Source: Nitrospirota bacterium (GTDB lineage: Bacteria; Nitrospirota_A; Leptospirillia; Leptospirillales; Leptospirillaceae). Taken from it: 64,000 nt of DNA. Each line of letters begins with the position of its first letter. The first letter of the stretch is position 1. A program made the translations under genes and the position numbers. Positions 58,231 through 64,000 of this stretch are shown one piece after another. The notes under the pieces are model-generated. The model saw only the letters and a program-made list of their open reading frames with translations. It was not told where the DNA came from and did not search any database. The DNA lies in the NCBI GenBank assembly GCA_027335985.1, contig DAHWGX010000073.1:16474-80473 (forward strand). The letters are read 5' to 3'.

Positions 58231-59058
58231 ATGACGCCATCCACCCTACCCGTCCAGAAGGACCCTTTTTCTTCCCGGAAACCCCGGGTAGCAGTCCTGA
58301 AGCTGGCTTCCTGCGACGGATGCCAATTGGCCTTTCTGGGTCTCGGGGAACGCCTGCTCGAGCTCGCCGCCGCGGTCGAGTTCGTCCATTTCGCCGAAAT
58401 GGGCCCCCTCGGCCCTCTGACCGATCTCGACATCACCTTCATCGAGGGCAGTCTTTCGACCCGGGAGGACCTCGAAACGGTCCGCTCTGTCCGCAAGGAA
58501 AGCCGGTACCTGGTGACGATCGGGGCCTGCGCCACTTCCGGCGGGATCCAGGCGCTCCGCAACCTGACCTCCGGAGAGTCCCTCTCCGGGATCTATCCTT
58601 CCCCCGGGTTCATCGATTTTCTTGACCGTTCGACCCCAGTGGCATCGGAGATTCCGGTCGACCTCGAACTCTGGGGATGTCCTGTGACCGGGGAGCAGAT
58701 CCTTGGAGCCCTCCGGTCGCTTCTCTTTGGGACAACTCCCCCGGTCGAGCATGACAAGGTCTGCCTCGAATGCAAGCGCCGCGCGATTGCCTGCGTGACG
58801 GTCACGATGGGGGTTCCCTGCCTGGGACCGGTCACCCTCACGGGATGCGGGGCCCTCTGTCCCTCATTCAACCGGGGGTGCTACGGATGCTTCGGTCCAT
58901 CCGAAAATCCCGAAACGTCCTCCCTCGCCCGGAAGTTTGCCGGACTTGGGCTCCCTCCGGACGAGATCGCCCGGCGCTTTCTCTTCATCAACAGCAACGC
59001 CGGTCCTTTCCGGGAGGAAGGGGAACGATGGCGGGGAGATCACTCCCATGAACGATGA
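58231..59058 (+). CDS. hydD: Group 3b NiFe hydrogenase small subunit
   Basis: 275 residues from ATG. N-terminal KLASCDGCQLAFLGLG (Cys pair of the proximal cluster), IEGSLSTREDLETV, IGACATSGGI, and Fe-S Cys-rich C-terminal part VCLECKRRAIAC, GVPCLGPVTLTGCGALCPSF, RGCYGCFGPSENP. There is no Tat signal, so the enzyme is cytoplasmic as expected for group 3b. Overlaps the large subunit by 11 bp. Confidence 0.91.
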   Translation: MTPSTLPVQKDPFSSRKPRVAVLKLASCDGCQLAFLGLGERLLELAAAVEFVHFAEMGPLGPLTDLDITFIEGSLSTREDLETVRSVRKESRYLVTIGACATSGGIQALRNLTSGESLSGIYPSPGFIDFLDRSTPVASEIPVDLELWGCPVTGEQILGALRSLLFGTTPPVEHDKVCLECKRRAIACVTVTMGVPCLGPVTLTGCGALCPSFNRGCYGCFGPSENPETSSLARKFAGLGLPPDEIARRFLFINSNAGPFREEGERWRGDHSHER

Positions 59059-60346
59059 TCGCCTTCTTCGCATTCCGGTCATGGCCCGGGTCGAGGGAAA
59101 GGGAGCGCTCGAGGTGACCGTGAGCCACGGGCGGATCGGGGCGCTCCGCCTCCGCATCTTCGAGCCTCCTCGCCTTTTCGAAAAAATCCTTGAAGGCCGC
59201 GATTTCCGGGAGGTTCCGGACATCGTGGCCCGGATCTGCGGAATCTGCCCGGCCGCCTATCAGCTGACGGCCGTCTCGGCCATCGAAGCGGGCTTCGGAA
59301 TCCATCCCGGAGAGGAGATTTCCCGGTTCCGGAAAATCCTGGCCTGCGGAGAATGGATTTCGAGCCACAGCCTTCATGTCCATCTCCTGGCCGCACCGGA
59401 CTTTCTGGGATACGGGGACGTCATGGAGTGGGCACGGCACGACCCTGAAAGCGTGCGGCGGGGGTTCGAGCTCCATGCCGTCGGCAACGACCTCATCGCC
59501 CTCCTGGGAGGGCGACCGGTCCATCCCGTCGGAGCCTGTGTCGGAGGATTCTTCCGCTTTCCACCGGCAGAAGAGCGGGAGGCCGTTGCATCCCGGGTCA
59601 GCGCCGCCCTTCCTCTGGCAAAGGAACTCGTGCGCTGGGCCGCGTCCCTCCCCTACCCAGAGAGCGACCGGACCTTCGTGTCGGTCTCCCTGCGAGCCCG
59701 CGATTCCTACCCCATGAACGAGGGATGGATCGTCTCGAGCCGGGGCCTCTCGCTCGACCCGGCTGACTACGAGGCGCACGTGGAGGAGTTCCAGGTTCCC
59801 CACTCGACCGCATTCCACAGTCTTCTCGACGGAGAGCCCTATCTCGTCGGCCCTCTGGCCCGACTGAACCTGAATGCGGACCGGCTCCCCCCGGAGATCC
59901 TCTCCCTGATCGCAGACTCGGGCATCCGATTTCCCAGCGCCAACATGAACCACAGCCTCCTGGCCCGGGCGCTCGAGATCCATTTTGCCCTCAGGGAGTC
60001 CCTTTCCCTTCTGGAGGGGCCTTCCCCCGTAGGTCCTTCGTATATTCCCGCTGATTCGAGGGAAGGGACCGGAATTGCCGCCACGGAAGCGCCCAGGGGC
60101 ATCCTCTGGCACCGGTACGACCTGTCCGGGGACGGCCTTGTCCGAAAAGCCCGGATCATTCCTCCGACGAGCCAGAATCAGACCATGATGGAGGCCGACC
60201 TTCGTGAATCCCTTGAGACAGGCGGTCTCGACCGACCGGATGATGTCCTGCGGAGGGAGGCGGAGCGGATCGTCCGGAACTACGACCCCTGCATCTCCTG
60301 CGCCACTCACTTTCTGGACCTGACTGTCCGCCGGAACGATCGGTGA
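59048..60346 (+). CDS. hydA: Group 3b NiFe hydrogenase large subunit
   Basis: 432 residues. Nickel-binding L1 motif RICGICPAAYQLTAVSAIEA near residue 60 and L2 motif DPCISCATHFLDL near the C-terminus. The family is matured by proteolysis after the His of CxxCxxH, which would remove the last 11 residues. Catalyses reversible H2 oxidation. Its stop overlaps the GTG of the protease (GTGA). Confidence 0.92.
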   Translation: MNDDRLLRIPVMARVEGKGALEVTVSHGRIGALRLRIFEPPRLFEKILEGRDFREVPDIVARICGICPAAYQLTAVSAIEAGFGIHPGEEISRFRKILACGEWISSHSLHVHLLAAPDFLGYGDVMEWARHDPESVRRGFELHAVGNDLIALLGGRPVHPVGACVGGFFRFPPAEEREAVASRVSAALPLAKELVRWAASLPYPESDRTFVSVSLRARDSYPMNEGWIVSSRGLSLDPADYEAHVEEFQVPHSTAFHSLLDGEPYLVGPLARLNLNADRLPPEILSLIADSGIRFPSANMNHSLLARALEIHFALRESLSLLEGPSPVGPSYIPADSREGTGIAATEAPRGILWHRYDLSGDGLVRKARIIPPTSQNQTMMEADLRESLETGGLDRPDDVLRREAERIVRNYDPCISCATHFLDLTVRRNDR

Positions 60347-60945
60347 CCTCCCGGATCCGCCTCTACGGGATCGGCTCTCCATTTCACGGAGACCAGTCGG
60401 GTCTTCGCCTGGTCGAGGAGATGATTCGGGACGGCTTTTCTCCCGACATCGACGGGAATGTCTTCGATTTTCAGGTTCTGGACCGACCGGGATGGGGTCT
60501 GCTGGATTGTCTTCGGGGACCGGACCCTGTAATCCTGGTCGATGCAATGGTCTCCGGAAGCCCCCCCGGAACGATCCGCAGGATCGCCCTGCCGGATCTC
60601 CCGCACTCCCTCTCCACGGTCTCCTCCCACTCGATCGGCGTTCTTCCCGTGCTTGCGCTGGGAAAGGTGCTGGGACAGCTTCCACCCTGTCTGTTCCTTT
60701 ACGGCGTGGAGATCGCCCCTTTTTCTCCATCCGCCCCGAACATTCTCCGGACAACTCCCGACAAAGAAACCTCCCTCGCCCTGAGAAGGGCTATCTTGAT
60801 GGATCTGCCACGCCTTCTGTCCTCCGGCTGTCCTCCGGGTCCACGGCCCTCCGAGAAACAGCAATCCTCTCATCGTGGAAAAATCGTGCGATCCCTGAAG
60901 CGTTCTTCCGATTTTGGAGCGAAGAAGCGGGAGCCATCCGACTGA
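60343..60945 (+). CDS. Hydrogenase maturation endopeptidase
   Basis: 200 residues from GTG. Fold of HycI/HyaD peptidases: IRLYGIGSPFHGDQSGLRLVEEM (metal Asp), ILVDAMVSGSPPGTI (second acidic site), SHSIGVLPVLALGKVLG (His ligand), LFLYGVEIAPFSPS. It would clip the large subunit C-terminus. The core ends near ~155; the remaining ~45 residues are basic and atypical. hypA-F are not in the window. Confidence 0.83.
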   Translation: MTSRIRLYGIGSPFHGDQSGLRLVEEMIRDGFSPDIDGNVFDFQVLDRPGWGLLDCLRGPDPVILVDAMVSGSPPGTIRRIALPDLPHSLSTVSSHSIGVLPVLALGKVLGQLPPCLFLYGVEIAPFSPSAPNILRTTPDKETSLALRRAILMDLPRLLSSGCPPGPRPSEKQQSSHRGKIVRSLKRSSDFGAKKREPSD

Positions 60946-61152
60946 GAGTCCTGTCCAAGAATGCATTTCCTGATATCTGCAATTGGACCAGTCCGAATTT
61001 CTCCTCGCCTGGCCGAAAGGATTCACAGCGTTAGGCTCTGTTGCCGAGCCATGTTGGCAAGAATCCCGATCAGGTGCATGTCTAGGTTCAGGTAAAGGAG
61101 CACTTTCTCTGGTAGAATTGATCGATAAAACCTTACCAGAAGGAACGTCTTC

Positions 61153-61355
61153 ATGGAGAGCGAAAAGGCGGAAGAGACCGGAAAAAGAAACGATGGACAG
61201 TGGAAGAGAAGGCCAAAGTCGTTCGTCGGTATCTGAAAGATCCTGTCGGGTGGGCCGATCTGGCCGAAGAAACCGGAACGTCTCCAGGATTGATCCTTCA
61301 GTGGGCCTTCCGATCCGGGAAGAGGGCCGGAAATACCTTGGACTCCAAACCCTAA
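61153..61355 (+). pseudogene. Transposase-type HTH protein with an apparent one-base frameshift
   Basis: An ATG with AAGGA 8 bp upstream starts MESEKAEETGKR, but this frame ends after 27 codons. The next frame carries a helix-turn-helix of the IS3/OrfA (transposase_8) type: KKKRWTVEEKAKVVRRYLKD and WADLAEETGTSPGLILQWAF. One extra A in the A5 run at 61182-61186 would fuse them into a 67-residue protein. It ends 14 bp before the cupin gene, so the two may form one unit. Confidence 0.5.
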
Positions 61356-61369
61356 ACATCCGGGGGACA

Positions 61370-61690
61370 ATGATGGAATGCAATTCATTTTTTCGCTCCT
61401 TCGGACACGAAGAAGCCGAGGAGATCGAGAAAGGGGTTCGGGTCCAATCCTTGCTCCTGGGAAAACATCGGGCGAGACGGATGATCTTCGATCCGGGAAC
61501 CCCGATTCCCAGCCATCGCCATCCGGAGGATGTCGTGACCATGATCCTTGAAGGCAGGATGGAGATGACGGTCGGGTGCGAAACCCGAACGATTGGCCCG
61601 GGAGAGGTCTTTCTGGTTCCTTCGAACTCAGACCATAGCGGTCGCGTCCTCGGTGACCGGGTGGTCGCTGTGTCGTTTTCCCGCAAATGA
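61370..61690 (+). CDS. Small cupin protein
   Basis: 106 residues from MMECNSFFRSFGHEE. Cupin motif 1 GTPIPSHRHPEDVVTMILEG (metal His, His and Glu/Asp) and motif 2 IGPGEVFLVPSNSDHSGR with a His. A single-domain metal- or ligand-binding cupin, possibly a sensor given the HTH gene just upstream. No enzyme assigned. Confidence 0.82.
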   Translation: MMECNSFFRSFGHEEAEEIEKGVRVQSLLLGKHRARRMIFDPGTPIPSHRHPEDVVTMILEGRMEMTVGCETRTIGPGEVFLVPSNSDHSGRVLGDRVVAVSFSRK

Positions 61691-61740
61691 CTTCTTGATT
61701 TTCATCGTGAACTGAAACGTCTTTCAGAAAAAGGAACGGG

Positions 61741-62442
61741 ATGGCTTTTCGTCTGGAAGAGGTCGTTCCCTGGGGACGCTCCTTCGAGGAATACAGGAAG
61801 ATGTTCGCCCTTTCGGACAAGGATCTCTCCGAACGGATTCTGGGATGCGCCGACGGACCGGCCAGTTTCAACTCCGGCCTGACAAAGCGGAAAGGAAAGA
61901 TTGTTTCCGTCGATCCCCTGTACCGGTTTTCCAGGGAAGAGATCCGGGATCGCATCGACCAGGTTTTCGAAACCGTATTGGGCGAAACCCGGAAAAACGC
62001 CCATGAATTCGTATGGGAGACGATTCCTTCCGTCGAGGCTTTAGGTCAAACCCGTCGGAAGGCGATGGACGACTTTCTGGACGACTATTCCGAGGGACTG
62101 GACGAAGAAAGATACATCAATGCCTCGCTTCCGGAACTCCCCTTTCGGGAGAAGGAATTCGATCTGGCCCTCTGTTCCCATTATCTCTTCCTTTACAGCC
62201 CCCATCTCTCACTCGACTTTCATCTTCGGTCGATCCGGGAGTTGTGCCGGGTCGCCCGGGAGCTTCGCATCTTCCCGCTTCTCGAACTGGGAGCTGTTCC
62301 CTCCCGCCATTTGGAGGAGATCCAGAAAAAGCTTCGAGAGGAGGAACACACTGTGTCGATTGTTTCTGTAAGCTACGAATTCCAGAGAGGGGGGAACCGG
62401 ATGATGAAGGTCAGAAACGATAGCGCCGTCTGCGAAGGATAG
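61741..62442 (+). CDS. Methyltransferase-like protein
   Basis: 233 residues, with AAGGA 7 bp before the ATG. SAM-methyltransferase pattern: ILGCADGPASFNSGL (glycine-rich loop), KIVSVDPLYRFSREEI (acidic residue at strand 2), LPFREKEFDLALCSHYLFLY (motif IV). The SAM loop is modified (GCADGPAS). Substrate unknown. Independent of the hydrogenase operon; 50 bp after the cupin gene. Confidence 0.72.
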   Translation: MAFRLEEVVPWGRSFEEYRKMFALSDKDLSERILGCADGPASFNSGLTKRKGKIVSVDPLYRFSREEIRDRIDQVFETVLGETRKNAHEFVWETIPSVEALGQTRRKAMDDFLDDYSEGLDEERYINASLPELPFREKEFDLALCSHYLFLYSPHLSLDFHLRSIRELCRVARELRIFPLLELGAVPSRHLEEIQKKLREEEHTVSIVSVSYEFQRGGNRMMKVRNDSAVCEG

Positions 62443-62551
62443 CCTGTCAGCTTCCCCCTGGTGTGGACCGCGGATCGGCCTCCTGCCGTTTCGGGAGTCG
62501 GTATGGAGCACTATCAAAAGAAAGCCTGAATTTCCTGAGGAAATCCAATCA

Positions 62552-62689
62552 TTGACTAAACCAGCGAAACCAAAAAATACTGAAGTATTTTCAAGAACTA
62601 TTTCCGTGGAAGTATCGACTGGCAGATGGCGAGTTGTTCTGATGACCGACTCGGATAATGTTCGAAAGGTCGAAAGGAAGGACGGTTGA
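62552..62689 (+). CDS. Tiny ORF (45 aa), doubtful
   Basis: From TTG (GAGGAA ~9 bp upstream): TKPAKPKNTEVFSRTISVEV, STGRWRVVLMTDSDNVRKVE, then stop. The composition is protein-like, and it lies in the AT-rich accessory stretch just before the IS21-type repeats. It may be a relic. Confidence 0.25.
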   Translation: MTKPAKPKNTEVFSRTISVEVSTGRWRVVLMTDSDNVRKVERKDG

Positions 62690-62718
62690 GGCCAATGGAT
62701 GATATAATTTAAAAAATA

Positions 62719-62934
62719 GGCATTCTTTTTCCGGTGCCCAAAACAGGCATAAAATGCCCAGACAGCCAATTTATGCTTGTTTTCACAACAAATGTGAGTA
62801 CAACCATAAAATGGCCTCAAAAAAAGACATAATATGGCCGAAAAATCCCAGGAAAATTTTTCTGACGGAAAGCCTGGACAATAAACAACAAGCATAAAAT
62901 GGCTAAAACTCAAAAATACAAGCATAAATTGTCC
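62719..62934 (+). repeat. Array of CATAAAATGGC-type repeats (IS21-family end)
   Basis: At least six related units in 216 bp: GGCATAAAATGCC (62746-62758, palindromic), an inverted copy CAAGCATAAATTGGCT read on the minus strand (62764-62779), CCATAAAATGG (62804-62814), ACATAATATGGCC (62827-62839), AGCATAAAATGGCT (62891-62904), AGCATAAATTGTCC (62921-62934), plus a half-site GGCAT (62719-62723). Spacing is irregular. IS21-family elements carry several such transposase-binding repeats near their ends. TCCGCGGTCC follows at 62931-62940. Confidence 0.7.
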
Positions 62935-63096
62935 GCGGTCCCTTGAAAACCGCTAGAATCTCAGGTCTCCCCCACCCCCAAGATCCCTCTCCCAGAGCGG
63001 CATGATCGGATCAGAAACCTTACTTTGGCAGATGCGATTCTGGACCGCATCGTACATGGGGCCTACATTCTTGAAATGGAGGACAACTCCGTACGA
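62719..63096 (+). mobile_element. Deleted IS21-family element (end repeats plus istB tail)
   Basis: The repeat array is followed after only ~40 bp by the C-terminus of IstB. istA and most of istB (normally ~2.2 kb) are missing, so an internal deletion left a remnant. Flanking DNA to the left is AT-rich and to the right is an accessory gene. Boundaries are not exact: no clear target duplication was found. Confidence 0.55.
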
Positions 63097-63141
63097 ACTT
63101 CACACCTACAAATCGATCTGCCCAAAAAGGGGATAGTGTAA
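62980..63141 (+). pseudogene. istB: IstB (IS21 helper ATPase) C-terminal fragment
   Basis: The frame reads IPLPERHDRIRNLTLADAIL, then DRIVHGAYILEMEDNSVR. This matches the IstB C-terminal signature ([39 protein letters not shown] pattern). After VR (63096) the sequence diverges and reads through to a TAA. No upstream IstB sequence (P-loop) is present in the window. Confidence 0.75.
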
Positions 63142-64000
63142 GTAATACTTATGGTAGGCATCGATCTGATTCCGTTTCAGTAAGAATCCGATCTTCTTCA
63201 TCTGGCTATCTGATAGAGGGGTATTTGAAGGCATACTACGATCAAGGGCCAACTTTTCCTTCACCGTGAGCGGAGGGACTGTGATAAGATCAGGTACGAT
63301 CCCCGCCCACTCAGTGGAATTAACGAGGTCTTGAATTTTTTCAACCTTGTCGTCCGGGGCGATTATACCGCCAAGAGTGATCATTGGTGTGCCGTCCGAA
63401 TAAGCAAGATCAAAAAGCTTGACGAAAGACTCGGCGCGGCCGCTGTCGACGATCACATTCTGAAAATGGTTGGCCAATATTTCGCCAAGCAGTTTTGGGT
63501 AATGCGGGCGTTGAAACCTTCGCCGGTCCAATGGTGTGGGAACCAAGTCACCAGCTATCCTGCGCAGGCTTGTTTCTTGATCTATCGCATGATCATTCTC
63601 ATCTTTATTTGGCAATTCATCTGCCTTGGCATTTATAGTCACAATCACAATACTGTTTTGTGCACACTTAGGAACAAGCAACCCAATGTCGGAGAGCACA
63701 GGGCCTCCGATGCTCGTATCGTAGTCAAACCATACAACTGAAGGGGAATCCTCCAATTTTATGCTTGGGATCACCTTCGTTGTCTCGCCTTTTTCCACTT
63801 TTATGCATGATAGTGGACGATTGTATTCTGCTCGGACATACCCAATTTCGTCTTTCTCTATCGAAATCATCGACCTTATGCCCAAGACTTTATGGGCCAT
63901 CAGAAAATCGACAAACCAAATAGACCCTAGCCCCAGATACTGATGGGTTGCGAGATCGACAATCCGCGACAACTTCACCAAATCCGAGAAAACAATACTT
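63106..64000 (-). CDS. Unrecognised accessory protein, 5' end cut by the window edge
   Basis: About 297 residues visible; the frame is open to the right edge, so the true start is outside. Segments: VDLATHQYLGLGSIWFVDFL near the start, GIRSMISIEKDEIGYVRAEY, VVWFDYDTSIGGPVLSDIGL, IVIVTINAKADELP. The pattern G-x-G-S followed by SIEKD resembles a Rossmann methyltransferase-like start (SAM loop, then acidic residue after strand 2), but no motif IV is clear and I do not assign a function. Codon use and base composition are markedly more AT-rich than the rest of the window, which suggests horizontal acquisition next to the IS21 remnant. Confidence 0.6.
   Translation of the reverse strand, partial: SIVFSDLVKLSRIVDLATHQYLGLGSIWFVDFLMAHKVLGIRSMISIEKDEIGYVRAEYNRPLSCIKVEKGETTKVIPSIKLEDSPSVVWFDYDTSIGGPVLSDIGLLVPKCAQNSIVIVTINAKADELPNKDENDHAIDQETSLRRIAGDLVPTPLDRRRFQRPHYPKLLGEILANHFQNVIVDSGRAESFVKLFDLAYSDGTPMITLGGIIAPDDKVEKIQDLVNSTEWAGIVPDLITVPPLTVKEKLALDRSMPSNTPLSDSQMKKIGFLLKRNQIDAYHKYYLHYPLFGQIDL

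Noticed and set aside
61034..61044. GGCTCTGTTGC resembling an IS6-family terminal repeat
   Set aside because: Only one short match with no paired end or transposase.
62209..62925. 238-aa minus-strand ORF across the repeat array
   Set aside because: Its sequence is made of the repeats in translation and the antisense of the methyltransferase-like gene.
62719..62934. CRISPR-like array
   Set aside because: Repeats are 10-16 bp, variable, inverted in one case, and unevenly spaced; IS21 end is the better explanation.

Overview
The window is high-GC bacterial chromosome, densely packed and mostly on the minus strand. It looks like Leptospirillum (Nitrospirota, the acidophilic iron-oxidizer lineage, close to L. 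ferriphilum). That assignment is an inference from gene content: a pyruvate-type 2-oxoacid:ferredoxin oxidoreductase as used with the reductive TCA cycle, an NADP-linked group 3b NiFe hydrogenase, archaeal-type phenylalanyl-tRNA synthetase, many small lipoproteins and outer-membrane proteins, and a large c-di-GMP signalling protein. No rRNA, tRNA or CRISPR array was seen.

Layout. 1-3.4 kb: the N-terminal part of RNase R running off the left edge, a secreted Lys/Ala-rich protein, Pal and a second OmpA-domain lipoprotein. 3.4-11.9 kb (minus): a run of housekeeping genes, BI-1 protein, ilvE, polA, a TPR protein, coaE, galU, thiL and a DUF2062 protein. 12.1-14.0 kb (plus): two small lipoproteins and a LysR regulator. 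14.3-22.1 kb (minus): rplU-rpmA-obgE-proB-proA-nadD-rsfS-lapB-comF, ending in a 53-residue one-helix membrane protein. 22.4-27.3 kb: fur, a permease with a UspA-like tail, a YCF48-like lipoprotein and a beta-barrel protein. 27.4-30.5 kb (plus): the translation cluster thrS-infC-rpmI-rplT, with infC starting at AUU. 30.7-37.4 kb: two convergent c-di-GMP genes, one of them an 1878-residue PAS/GAF/LOV/GGDEF/EAL protein.

37.4-46.9 kb (minus): archaeal-type pheS-pheT, two oligopeptide-type ABC ATPases without permeases, queD, and a thiamine cluster (thiG-thiE-M23 peptidase-thiD). 47.0-51.4 kb (plus): a Fur-box-like promoter, an outer-membrane protein, a TPR lipoprotein, acetyl-CoA synthetase and a glyoxalase-fold protein. 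51.6-61 kb: a four-gene oxidoreductase operon (minus; porG-porA-porB and a GltD-ferredoxin fusion) divergent from a hydrogenase operon (plus; beta, gamma, small and large subunits and the maturation protease). Together they form an electron-exchange module between H2, NADP(H), ferredoxin and acetyl-CoA/pyruvate.

The right edge (61-64 kb) is accessory DNA: a frame-broken transposase-like HTH gene next to a cupin, a methyltransferase-like protein, an AT-rich array of at least six CATAAAATGGC-type repeats followed 40 bp later by the C-terminus of an IstB ATPase (remnant of an IS21-family element), and an unrecognised gene running off the window.

The observations most worth a second look are a LOV photosensor motif in the c-di-GMP protein, the archaeal-type PheRS, the deleted IS21 element, the missing polA start next to a C8 tract, and two Fur-like palindromes sharing the TGAGAAT half-site.
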